Shown: in pieces, positions 24,314 through 31,742 of the stretch
Layout: each line of letters opens with the position of its first letter
Numbering within the stretch: position 1 is the first letter of the stretch
Origin: Lactobacillus kimbladii
Lineage (GTDB): Bacteria > Bacillota > Bacilli > Lactobacillales > Lactobacillaceae
Length of the DNA: 64,000 nt
Direction of reading: 5' to 3'
Assembly: GCF_000970755.1 (NCBI RefSeq)
Contig: NZ_KQ034007.1
Location: 1,991,705 to 2,055,704, forward strand
The notes under the pieces: model-generated
The model's input: the letters and a program-made list of their open reading frames with translations, nothing else
Databases searched by the model: none
What the model was told of the DNA's origin: nothing
Program-made: the position numbers and the translations under genes

Positions 24314-25402
24314 ATGATTAGATTTTTTGAAGTATTAAACCAAAACCGTTCGTTTATAATTCTTTCACTTATTATGCTTGCAACTTTTGCAGTTTTTTTA
24401 ATTTCTTGGCTAAAAGAACCTAGAAGATTGCTTAATGGCATTCTTTTCACTATTTTTTTACTGGCATTTGGTGTTTGGCTGACTGTGATGATTCTTTCTA
24501 CCAGTTTAAGACCACTCATACTGACATATGAAATTCTGATAGTGCTATTCATAGCAACAATTACTTTGTTAGCAGCTTTTTCGTGGCTATTTTTCTTATG
24601 GAATGCCTATATAGTTTGGAAACGTGAAAGTCATACCCTATCAAATTTATTAACTCTATTTATTGGTATTGGCATAATTGTTGTTTGGCTAGTTGCTCTA
24701 GTTGGACCTTTTAGAAATTTACCCTCTTGGGTTAGAATTTTATTATATGCACCGACAGCTATTTTGGATTACCTTCTTTTTGTAGCCTATAACTTTTTAG
24801 TAAATTTAACTTTTTATCAAATTGTTCCTAGACAATATAACCAAGACTATTTAATTGTTTTAGGAGCTGGACTGGCTCACGGTGAACAAGTTACCCCACT
24901 ATTAGCCAGTCGTATTAATCGTGCTATTCAATATGCTCAAAAGCAAGTTACTAAGGGACGGAAAATGCCCAAATTAATTATGTCTGGCGGTAAAGGCGGA
25001 GATGAGAAAGTTTCAGAAGCTCAAGCAATGACTGAATATGCAATAGCACGTGGTATAGAACCAAAAGACATTTTATTAGAGGATAATTCCAAAAATACCT
25101 ACCAAAATATGAAATTTTCAGCCGAAGTAGCTGCAAAAGATTTCGGCAGTAAAAATTACAAGGCAAAATTTTTTAGCAATAATTACCATATTTTTAGAGC
25201 TTCTCTCTATGCAAAAGCAGCTGGTCTAAATGCAAATGGTGTAGGATGCTATACTCGTCTTTACTTTCTGCCTAATGCAATTGTACGTGAATTCGCTGCA
25301 GTTTTACTGTTAAAAAAGAAACGACATCTAATTGCCATATTTTTAATCATTCTTTTCTTTGCTATTTATGCTCTATTTGATTTTACTGGCATTATCCATT
25401 AA
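24314..25402 (+). CDS. YdcF/SanA-like DUF218 membrane protein
   Basis: A 362-residue protein with about six membrane helices in the first half, followed by a DUF218 domain: 'LIVLGAGLAHGEQVTPLLASR' (key LGAG), 'LIMSGGKGGDEKVSEAQAM', 'LEDNSKNTYQNMKFS' and 'SNNYHIFRASLYA'. This fold occurs in SanA/ElyC/YdcF envelope proteins of unclear chemistry. A final hydrophobic helix closes the protein. AGGTAGGA precedes the ATG. Alone in its transcription unit. Family call firm, function unknown. Confidence 0.87.
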   Translation: MIRFFEVLNQNRSFIILSLIMLATFAVFLISWLKEPRRLLNGILFTIFLLAFGVWLTVMILSTSLRPLILTYEILIVLFIATITLLAAFSWLFFLWNAYIVWKRESHTLSNLLTLFIGIGIIVVWLVALVGPFRNLPSWVRILLYAPTAILDYLLFVAYNFLVNLTFYQIVPRQYNQDYLIVLGAGLAHGEQVTPLLASRINRAIQYAQKQVTKGRKMPKLIMSGGKGGDEKVSEAQAMTEYAIARGIEPKDILLEDNSKNTYQNMKFSAEVAAKDFGSKNYKAKFFSNNYHIFRASLYAKAAGLNANGVGCYTRLYFLPNAIVREFAAVLLLKKKRHLIAIFLIILFFAIYALFDFTGIIH

Positions 25403-25500
25403 ATAATTTAAATTTTTTGATTAACATATTTTGGCGTTGCTCTTTCATAAATGTTAAACTATCTGTTATTAATTAATTATTAAAAGAAAGAGAAAAAGAT

Positions 25501-27846
25501 ATGCTGCAATTAAAAGATTTACGCAAATCATACCATGTCGGTGATACGGTAACTCATGCACTTGATGATGTTTCTATATCATTTCGTAACCAAGAATTTG
25601 TTGCAATTTTAGGCCCCAGTGGTTCCGGTAAAACCACGTTATTAAATGTTGTCGGTGGACTTGATCGCTATGATAGTGGCGATCTCATTATTAATGGCAA
25701 ATCTACTAAGAACTTCAAGGAAACTGACTGGGATGCATATCGAAATAATTCTGTCGGCTTTGTTTTTCAAAATTATAACTTAATCTCACACTTGTCGATT
25801 ATTGCCAATGTTGAATTAGGAATGAATTTATCAGGAGTTTCTGCCACAGAACGACACAAAAGAGCAATGGATGCTTTAACTCAAGTCGGTTTGAAAGAAC
25901 ATATTTCTAAAAATCCTAACCAATTATCTGGTGGTCAAATGCAACGTGTAGCTATTGCTCGGGCTTTAGCTAATGATCCCGATATTTTGCTATGCGACGA
26001 GCCCACTGGCGCCCTTGATACTGAAACCTCTGAGCAGATTATGAAGTTAATTAAAGAGCTGTCAAAAGACCGCTTGGTAGTTATGGTTACGCACAATCCG
26101 AAACTAGCTCAGGAATATGCTACTAGAATAGTTAACTTTCAGGATGGAAAAGTTTTAAATGATTCCAACCCTTTTATTCCTAAAGAAGAAAAAGATACTT
26201 TTAAATTAAAGCATACAAAAATGTCATATTGGAATGCTATCAAATTAAGCTTTACCAACATTATGACTAAAAAAGGCAGAACAACTTTAACTGCCTTTGC
26301 TTCAAGTATCGGTATTATTTCTATTGCTGTCGTCTTAGCATTATCCAATGGTTTTCAAAAGCAAATTGACACGACCATGAGTAAAGCCTTGGCTAAATAT
26401 CCTGTGACAATCAACCAAACTGCTACTGATGCCAGCAGTGTTACAGACCGAGATGAATCTGAAAAGAATGTTAAAAACCGGGGTTATTTAACCGTTGAAA
26501 AAGATAAGATGCAGGAATCAACTCATCAAAATAAGATTAATCCAGAATACGTTAATTACATCAAAAAAATAAATCCCAATTATGCTAACAATATTTCCTA
26601 TCAGCGCGGGATTAACATGAATTTACTCACTCGCAGCAAAAATAAAATTAAGCGTGTCCAATTCTCTCCTATTTCAACTAGTTCAGATAGCTCTCAAGCA
26701 GCTGCACAAATGCGAATGCAAGCAATTAGTGCCACCGGATTAGGCTCATCAGTGTTTCCTACTACACTTAATTCCAGTAAAAGCAATTTCCTTAAAGAAA
26801 ATTATCAACTTTTGTCTGGTGCATGGCCACATAAGGCTACAGACTTGGTCTTAGTAACAGATAATGAAAACAAATTAAACATTAATATTATTAAAAACTT
26901 GGGCTTGAAAGCTAAGGCCGGTGAGAAGTTAAATTATCAAAAATTTGTTGGGAAGAAATTTAAAGTTGTTGACAACGATGACTATTACCAAAAATTGCCA
27001 ACAGGAATGTTTATTCCGCAAAAAATCAGTAATTCTATGTATGACAACAGTAAAACCCAAATGCAAATTGTAGGTGTCATTAGGCCAAAAGATGAGAATT
27101 CTATGGCTCTCCTGTCTTCCGGAATTGCGTACAGCGATCAGCTATCTCAAAAAATCATCAAGAAGAATAAAAAATCAGAAATAGTGCGCGCCCAGAAGAA
27201 GACAGAGCAAAATGTAATGACCGGACAGGATATGAATGCCCGAGAAAAGAAACAGATGCTGCAATCAATTGGTGGTTCAACCATTCCAACGAGTATAATG
27301 ATTTATCCTAACGATTTTGATGCTAAAGATAAAGTCCTTGATTATTTAGATAGATGGAATCAAGGCAAAAAGAAGAAAGATAAGATTATCTACACTGACA
27401 TGTCAAGAGCTGTTACTTCAATGACTGGTGGCTTACTTAACGGTGTTACTACTGTGTTGGTTGCATTTGCTGCCATTTCGTTAGTAACTTCAATGATCAT
27501 GATCGGTATTTTAACTTACACTTCCGTTCTTGAAAGAACAAAAGAAATTGGTATTTTAAAGGCTTTGGGTGCTCGTAAGAAAGATATCACCAGAGTGTTT
27601 GATGCTGAAACATTCATTCTAGGTGTCTTTTCCGGAATTTTGGGAGTAGTAGTTGCCTGGCTGCTAGTCTTCCCTATTAACAGTATTTTATACTCCATCA
27701 CAGATTTAGCTAATGTTGCTCAACTTAATCCAATACATGCTTTAATACTAATCCTTATTTCAACTGTTTTGACAATGGTTGGCGGACACCTGCCGGCACG
27801 TATGGCTGCTAAAAAAGATGCTGCTATTGCTTTAAGAAGCGAATAA
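25501..27846 (+). CDS. MacB-type ABC transporter, fused ATPase and FtsX permease
   Basis: A 781-residue fusion. Residues about 1-220 are an ABC ATPase with Walker A GPSGSGKTT, Q-loop 'VFQNYNLI', signature LSGGQMQRVAIARAL and Walker B 'LLCDEPTGALD'. After a first membrane helix (about 255-280) comes a long extracytoplasmic domain, then three helices with the FtsX permease pattern ('LERTKEIGILKALGARKKDI'). This is the plan of Type VII (MacB-like) exporters and mechanotransmitters found in Firmicutes as single-chain proteins, often linked to antimicrobial peptide resistance. No two-component system lies beside it. AAAGAGAAAAAG precedes the ATG. Confidence 0.9.
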   Translation: MLQLKDLRKSYHVGDTVTHALDDVSISFRNQEFVAILGPSGSGKTTLLNVVGGLDRYDSGDLIINGKSTKNFKETDWDAYRNNSVGFVFQNYNLISHLSIIANVELGMNLSGVSATERHKRAMDALTQVGLKEHISKNPNQLSGGQMQRVAIARALANDPDILLCDEPTGALDTETSEQIMKLIKELSKDRLVVMVTHNPKLAQEYATRIVNFQDGKVLNDSNPFIPKEEKDTFKLKHTKMSYWNAIKLSFTNIMTKKGRTTLTAFASSIGIISIAVVLALSNGFQKQIDTTMSKALAKYPVTINQTATDASSVTDRDESEKNVKNRGYLTVEKDKMQESTHQNKINPEYVNYIKKINPNYANNISYQRGINMNLLTRSKNKIKRVQFSPISTSSDSSQAAAQMRMQAISATGLGSSVFPTTLNSSKSNFLKENYQLLSGAWPHKATDLVLVTDNENKLNINIIKNLGLKAKAGEKLNYQKFVGKKFKVVDNDDYYQKLPTGMFIPQKISNSMYDNSKTQMQIVGVIRPKDENSMALLSSGIAYSDQLSQKIIKKNKKSEIVRAQKKTEQNVMTGQDMNAREKKQMLQSIGGSTIPTSIMIYPNDFDAKDKVLDYLDRWNQGKKKKDKIIYTDMSRAVTSMTGGLLNGVTTVLVAFAAISLVTSMIMIGILTYTSVLERTKEIGILKALGARKKDITRVFDAETFILGVFSGILGVVVAWLLVFPINSILYSITDLANVAQLNPIHALILILISTVLTMVGGHLPARMAAKKDAAIALRSE

Positions 27847-27853
27847 AATTTTA

Positions 27854-27906
27854 AAAAAAGTCCAATTAATGTTACATGTGAAACAAGCATTAGTTGAACT
27901 TTTTTT
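27854..27906 (+). terminator. Intrinsic terminator
   Basis: AAAAAAGTCCAATTAATG pairs imperfectly with CATTAGTTGAACTTTTTT. The loop includes TGTTACATGTGAAACA (27870-27885), which is one defined base away from the ParB site consensus TGTTNCACGTGAAACA; I treat that as a weak parS-like match only. Confidence 0.75.
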
Positions 27907-27945
27907 ATTTACCAAAAACAATACCTGCTATTATTACTAAGTTTA

Positions 27946-27975
27946 TTGACAAATTGGCATATACCAATTTATAAT
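27946..27975 (+). promoter_or_regulatory. nagB promoter with NagR/YvoA-type operator inside the spacer
   Basis: TTGACA (27946-27951) and TATAAT (27970-27975), both consensus, are 18 bases apart. The whole spacer is the inverted repeat AATTGG-CATATA-CCAATT, which resembles the dre sites bound by the GntR-family repressor NagR/YvoA (ATTGGTATAG...). A repressor bound here would block the polymerase directly. This predicts strong induction of nagB by amino sugars. Confidence 0.8.
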
Positions 27976-28005
27976 TGGGGTAACAACTATGGAGGGGCAA
28001 ATAAA

Positions 28006-28731
28006 ATGAAAGTTATTATCTCAAGTGACAAGACTAGCGGTAGTAAAAAAGGTTTTGCAATATTTAAGAATAGTATCGCAAACGGCAGCAAAGTAATTGG
28101 TTTAGCAACTGGATCGACTCCTGTAACTCTCTACCAGGAATGGACCGAGAGTAATCTAGATAACAGCAATTTAATTAGTATTAATCTAGATGAATATGTA
28201 GGTTTAACTCCTGATAATGATCAGAGTTATCACTATTTTATGCAAAAGAATCTGTTTGCTAAAAAACCATTCAAACACTCGTATATTCCTGATGGAATTA
28301 AAGCTATTAAAGATCCAGAAGGAACTGCCGCTGACTATAATAAAATTATCGCTGAAAATCCAATTGATATTCAATTACTAGGATTGGGTCAAAATGGTCA
28401 CATTGCTTTTAATGAACCAGGTACACCATTTGATTCTGTTACCCACGAAGTGCAATTAACAGAGAATACTATTAAAGCCAATTCTCGTTTCTTCAATAAT
28501 ATTGACGAAGTACCTAAATCAGCAATTTGCATGGGTATTGCAAATATTATGTCTGCCAAAGAAATCGTCATTATGGCTTTTGGTGATAATAAAGCTGAAG
28601 CGGTGCAAAAGATGGTTGAAGGTCCAGTAACTGAAGAAGTCCCAGCTTCAATCTTGCAAAAGCATGAAAATGTAACTCTGATTGTTGATCAAGCTGCAGC
28701 AAGCAAGTTAAGCACAAATTACAACGATTAA
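28006..28731 (+). CDS. nagB: Glucosamine-6-phosphate deaminase
   Basis: A 241-residue enzyme that converts glucosamine-6-phosphate to fructose-6-phosphate and ammonia, in the cytoplasm. Visible motifs are 'LATGSTPVTLYQEW', 'INLDEYVGLTP' (catalytic Asp) and 'LGLGQNGHIAFNEPG' (catalytic His region). I take the ATG at 28006 because GGAGGGG sits at the right distance; the reading frame is open further upstream, but that stretch contains the promoter. Length is that of the short, non-allosteric Firmicute type. It is followed by a strong terminator and has no operon partner. Confidence 0.96.
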   Translation: MKVIISSDKTSGSKKGFAIFKNSIANGSKVIGLATGSTPVTLYQEWTESNLDNSNLISINLDEYVGLTPDNDQSYHYFMQKNLFAKKPFKHSYIPDGIKAIKDPEGTAADYNKIIAENPIDIQLLGLGQNGHIAFNEPGTPFDSVTHEVQLTENTIKANSRFFNNIDEVPKSAICMGIANIMSAKEIVIMAFGDNKAEAVQKMVEGPVTEEVPASILQKHENVTLIVDQAAASKLSTNYND

Positions 28732-28749
28732 TTAACTGATATTAATTTA

Positions 28750-28782
28750 AAAAGGGCGGTGCATTAAAACACCGCCTTTTTG
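28750..28782 (+). terminator. nagB terminator
   Basis: AAAAGGGCGGTG, short A-rich loop, CACCGCCTTTTT: a GC-rich stem followed by a T-run, 19 bases after the nagB stop. Confidence 0.9.
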
Positions 28783-28887
28783 TGTGCAGTTTTACAAACT
28801 ATTATTGTATACATACGGTGCATATTAGTAGTCTGTTAAAATAATCAGTATTATTATTAAGATGAACCCTGAGAGGATGGTGATAAG

Positions 28888-29442
28888 TTGAAAAAGAGTA
28901 AAAAGTGGCTATTGGTATTATGCATGTTATTACTATTACCTGTGCCTTGTTACTTAATATGGGAAACCAGTAGTTTTTGGCAAAAGTATTTAAAGATTAA
29001 ATTACCTCATTTAGGTACTCTTAACCCGATATTTGCCTGGTATTTAATTGGTATCAGTCTAATTGTTTTTATAATACTAATTGTTAGTTTAATTGTCATC
29101 CTATTCTGGCCAGTCCAGAGAAACTTTAATTTAATTCATAAACGTGATGGTCAAGTTAAGGTTACTTCAAAAGCCATTAATAGCTATGTAATGAATTCAC
29201 TTGCTGACTTGCCTTACTTAAATAATGCAAAAGTCAGTTCTAAGTTAACAGGACGCCGGATTAAAATTAAAATTGGCGGTGACTTGGGTCCAGGTGAAAA
29301 CATTGCCGTCCTACTTGACGATTATCTTGAAGAATTAAAAAAGAATCTGAAGCAGTTGCTAGGAATTGAGCAAAAACCAAAAATTAACATCAAGTTTATC
29401 AATTATCACAAGGGTGATAAACCTGAAAAGCGCGTTCAATAA
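28888..29442 (+). CDS. amaP: Alkaline shock membrane anchor protein AmaP
   Basis: A 184-residue protein with two N-terminal membrane helices (about 7-25 and 47-70) and a cytoplasmic AmaP domain ('AINSYVMNSLADLPYLNNA', 'IKIKIGGDLGPGENIAVLL'). AmaP anchors Asp23 at the membrane in staphylococci. The start codon is TTG, eleven bases after GAGAGG; no ATG or GTG in frame gives a complete first helix. First gene of a three-gene unit with a DUF2273 peptide and Asp23. Confidence 0.88.
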   Translation: MKKSKKWLLVLCMLLLLPVPCYLIWETSSFWQKYLKIKLPHLGTLNPIFAWYLIGISLIVFIILIVSLIVILFWPVQRNFNLIHKRDGQVKVTSKAINSYVMNSLADLPYLNNAKVSSKLTGRRIKIKIGGDLGPGENIAVLLDDYLEELKKNLKQLLGIEQKPKINIKFINYHKGDKPEKRVQ

Positions 29443-29453
29443 AGGAGGTTAAG

Positions 29454-29636
29454 ATGAAAGAAGAATACAAAAAATACCTCCCAGAAATAAGCGGTGCTGT
29501 AATTGGTGTTTTACTAGCATTATGCTTTTTGGTACTGGGATTTTTCAAAACTATTTTTGTCATCGTGATGTTAGTCTGCGGCTTTTTGGTTGGACATTAC
29601 TGGCCAGTGTTCAAAAAAATGCTGCAAAATAAATAA
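29454..29636 (+). CDS. DUF2273 small membrane protein
   Basis: A 60-residue peptide with two membrane helices separated by a short turn ('GAVIGVLLALCFLVLGF', 'FVIVMLVCGFLVGHYWP'). DUF2273 peptides are constant partners of AmaP and Asp23 genes. AAAGGAGG lies at ideal distance from the ATG, 11 bases after amaP. It probably helps to organise the membrane complex. Confidence 0.88.
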   Translation: MKEEYKKYLPEISGAVIGVLLALCFLVLGFFKTIFVIVMLVCGFLVGHYWPVFKKMLQNK

Positions 29637-29659
29637 TTTATATAAGGAGTATATGCAAT

Positions 29660-30181
29660 ATGGTACAATCAAGTTCAAATCAAGGTAGTTCAAAACCAGA
29701 AGTTAAAGGCGACTTAAAATACGATTCAAAAGTAATTCAAAAAATTGTTGGCATTGCTTTATCAGATATTAAAGGCTTGTTAACTGTTAACGGTGGCTTT
29801 TTCTCAAATATCGCTGATAAAATTGTCAACAGCGATGATGTCACTTCTGGTGTAAATGTTGAAGTTGGTAAAAAACAAGTAGCTGTTGACATTGAAATTG
29901 TTGCAGAATATGGCGTTGATATTACTAAGCTATACGATCAAATAAAGCAAAAAATTCAAGAAAAAGTTAAAGAAATGACCGGTCTTGATACTGTTGAAGT
30001 TAACGTCACAGTAGTTGATATTAAAACTAAAGAGCAACACGAAAAAGATTCTGTCAGCTTACAAGACCGCATCACTGGAGCTGCTCAGGATACAAAGGAA
30101 AAAATTACCGATCAAAAAGACAAAGTTCAAGATAAAGCCGAAGAAAAGAAAAAGGAATCTAAAGAATCTAGAGTTAAATAA
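29660..30181 (+). CDS. asp23: Asp23/Gls24 family envelope stress protein
   Basis: A 173-residue Asp23/Gls24 domain protein: 'KIVGIALSDIKGLLTVNGGF', 'KQVAVDIEIVAEYGVDIT', 'GLDTVEVNVTVVDI'. The last 40 residues are a highly charged Lys/Glu/Asp tail, probably a flexible helix. It is expected to coat the inner membrane through AmaP and respond to alkaline or cell-wall stress. AAGGAG precedes the ATG. Lactobacilli often have more than one Gls24 protein; which one this is cannot be told. Confidence 0.9.
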   Translation: MVQSSSNQGSSKPEVKGDLKYDSKVIQKIVGIALSDIKGLLTVNGGFFSNIADKIVNSDDVTSGVNVEVGKKQVAVDIEIVAEYGVDITKLYDQIKQKIQEKVKEMTGLDTVEVNVTVVDIKTKEQHEKDSVSLQDRITGAAQDTKEKITDQKDKVQDKAEEKKKESKESRVK

Positions 30182-30190
30182 TAAGCATAA

Positions 30191-30236
30191 TTTTGATGTC
30201 AATCCTAAAATTAGGACACTTTATTAGTTGTTAACT
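30191..30236. repeat. Solo insertion-sequence end (IS3-family remnant)
   Basis: These 46 bases match 30734-30781 with only three changes and a two-base gap (TTTTGATGTYAAYCCTAAAA.. then TTAGGACACTTTAT..TAGTTGTTAACT). At the second place they are the outer end of a decayed IS3-type transposase gene. Here the end is alone, in the same orientation, directly after asp23. It suggests that an element was once inserted or that its tip was duplicated. Confidence 0.7.
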
Positions 30237-30339
30237 TCGGATAACATTCAAACCGTATAGAGAAAAATTAGGAATAACCCAGATAACTTAATCAAATTCT
30301 TGTGCAAGATCAGTTTAATCATGCTAAAATATATCTATA

Positions 30340-30478
30340 GAGAAAAAGAAGCCCTGCAAAGCAAGACCTCTTCTCTGAATTTCAAGCGTCCGCTTTAAAG
30401 GCGGTTGACTTATTTAGTGATTAATCAAAAAAAGACCAATCCCATAATTGTCAAAGTTTTTGGTGGGACGGTCTTTTT
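30340..30478 (+). ncRNA. Candidate antisense RNA of type I toxin locus
   Basis: Convergent to the holin-like toxin gene. A possible promoter (TTGTGC.. with TAAAAT/TATATC, about 30300-30337) leads into a hairpin (AGAGAA..TTCTCT), a GC-rich hairpin CCGC-TTTAAA-GGCGG, and the bidirectional terminator shared with the toxin mRNA. This is the layout of Fst- and TxpA-type loci, whose two RNAs overlap at their 3' ends. Transcription is inferred; no sequence homology is claimed. Confidence 0.4.
30429..30478. terminator. Bidirectional terminator between toxin mRNA and antisense RNA
   Basis: AAAGACC (30431-30437) pairs with GGTCTTT (30470-30476) and TCCCA (30440-30444) with TGGGA (30464-30468). There are T-runs on both strands, seven bases on the minus and five on the plus. 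Confidence 0.85.
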
Positions 30479-30480
30479 GT

Positions 30481-30567
30481 TTACCTGTGCTTGTCGATAT
30501 AGGTCAACAAGACAATAATAAACGAGGCAAAGGCCAGCGCTAATTCTAGCGCATGGAATACGCTCAC
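30481..30567 (-). CDS. Holin-like type I toxin peptide (TxpA/Hol_Tox type)
   Basis: A 28-residue peptide from a GTG start: 'VFHALELALAFASFIIVLL' as its single membrane helix, ending 'TYIDKHR'. That shape (short N-terminus with FxALxL, one helix, basic tail) is the putative holin-like toxin family common in Gram-positive type I systems. AAAGGTG lies ten bases before the GTG. An overlapping out-of-frame ATG with a strong AAGGAG (30602) could serve as a leader for coupled translation. A bidirectional terminator follows the stop immediately. Expression and toxicity are inference. Confidence 0.6.
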   Translation of the reverse strand: MSVFHALELALAFASFIIVLLTYIDKHR

Positions 30568-30733
30568 TTGCTGAACACCTTTCTAAAAGATTTCGTGCCA
30601 TAAGCACCCTCTCCTTTCAAGTGAAACAGCCAACCGCCCTCAAAACAATTTGCTATCAATTCAAGTTTAATTATAGCAAAGATTGCCTTATTCCTAAACA
30701 ACAGTAATCGCTTAATTTAAAAGACTAGACCAC

Positions 30734-30781
30734 TTTTGATGTTAACCCTAAAATTAGGACACTTTATATTAGTTGTTAACT
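30734..30781. repeat. Terminal sequence of IS3-family remnant
   Basis: The outer end adjoining the decayed transposase C-terminus, near-identical to the solo end at 30191-30236. Together the two copies bracket the type I toxin locus (30340-30610) in the same orientation, so the toxin could have been trapped between two insertions. Confidence 0.7.
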
Positions 30782-31110
30782 AAGGACTAATTGCCGATAT
30801 TCAATCGGAGTCAGTCCTTTTAGTTTGATTTTGATTCTTCTCTGGTTGTAATACTCAATGTAGTCTCTGATTGCATCTTCCAGTTTAGTGAGATTTTTAA
30901 ACTGCTTTTTAAAACCATAAAACTTTTCTCGTTTGAGTATCTCGAATTAGCCTTTCATTAAAACATCATCAAGCGAATTGCCCTTGAGTGACAATGATAG
31001 ACTAATGCCGTGTTTTTTGCTTGAACTCCGTCACATCTGAATACCATTTGTGATTGGGATAAACCGAACTGAAGCTGCGCTTAATCAGGTCAGGCTTAAT
31101 CATACCTTTT
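30776..31110 (-). pseudogene. Decayed IS3-family transposase (OrfB C-terminus)
   Basis: On the minus strand the fragments read 'KPDLIKRSFSSVYPNHKWY', then 'LSLKGNSLDDVLMKG', a stop, 'FEILKREKFYGFKKQFKN', then 'LEDAIRDYIEYYNQRRIK' and 'LKGLTPIEYRQLVLS'. These are the ordered blocks of an IS3-group DDE transposase. The central catalytic block between 'SDVTEF' and 'SLSLKGNS' is deleted and there is an in-frame stop, so it is dead. Confidence 0.85.
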
Positions 31111-31423
31111 TTAGCGACTTACTATTTTCTTCTCCTTCTATTATAAAAGGCTTTGAACGTATATTAAAATTTGCATGTATTGCACCCAACAAATTCAATA
31201 AACACAAGAAATCTTTTGCTGAATCCACACTTACATGAAAAGATTTAAACGAATTATTATTTTCGCCAAGATAACTTTTTGCTCTATTATACTCATCAAC
31301 AGATTCTGCCTTATAATTTTCAACGCTATTTACATTCTCTTCAATAATAGCTGTCGGAGCTTGATTTTTAAAAAGATCTAGTATCTTTCTTAATTTAAAA
31401 AATTGCAATTTTAAGTTGAACAC
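31100..31423 (-). pseudogene. Orphan open frame between IS remnants, probably a truncated gene
   Basis: A 107-residue frame whose first codons ('FNLKLQFF') read through what looks like the end of an IS30-type element, and whose last codons overlap the IS3 remnant. The middle ('NYKAESVDEYNRAKSYLGE', 'FHVSVDSAKDFLCLLNLL') is protein-like but not recognised. Both ends therefore seem to be insertion scars, and the frame is likely to be the inside of a disrupted gene. No convincing ribosome site. Confidence 0.4.
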
Positions 31424-31424
31424 C

Positions 31425-31490
31425 CTACTTGATCTGATAGATACAATCTAATCTTCTTTCATATAATTCATCGGGTGTGTGGTAGGCTTT
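31425..31490 (-). pseudogene. IS30-like transposase C-terminal scrap
   Basis: The minus strand reads 'KKAYHTPDELYERRLDCIY' and a stop, followed by GTTCAACTTAAAATTGCAAT. TPxELFxxxLDxIY is the usual end of IS30-group transposases, and the terminal TTGCAAT sequence is common beside them. Only about 20 codons remain. The assignment rests on this pattern alone. Confidence 0.4.
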
Positions 31491-31616
31491 CTTTGGCACC
31501 TTAAAGTGGAATATGTTCTACGGCTTTGAACAGACCTTCAAGAACTTTACTTCACTGGAACAAGCAAGCTGAAAGGACTAACCCCGATTTAATATCGGAA
31601 GTTAGTCCTTAACTAG
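31484..31616 (+). pseudogene. Second IS3-family transposase scrap, opposite orientation
   Basis: The plus strand reads 'FFGTLKWNMFYGFEQTFKN' then 'SLEQAS' and a stop. After a deletion it continues with 'KGLTPI', a stop, and 'YRKLVLN'. The last block mirrors 'KGLTPIEYRQLVLS' of the minus-strand remnant at 30776. It is a related element, inserted in the other direction and then mostly deleted. Confidence 0.75.
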
Positions 31617-31742
31617 AAATTATTAAACTACTTTAATTTCAAGGGGCATATCTAATTTTAGTCTGAATGCTCAATCAAAACATCGCCAAACTATAGCAAC
31701 AGAATCTGATGAATAATCATGTTAATGCCATGCGGATTCTTT

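Noticed and set aside
30425-30607. Sixty-codon frame over the type I toxin locus as an independent protein
   Set aside because: The frame runs through a bidirectional terminator and lacks a recognisable fold; it is kept only as a possible leader of the 28-codon toxin.
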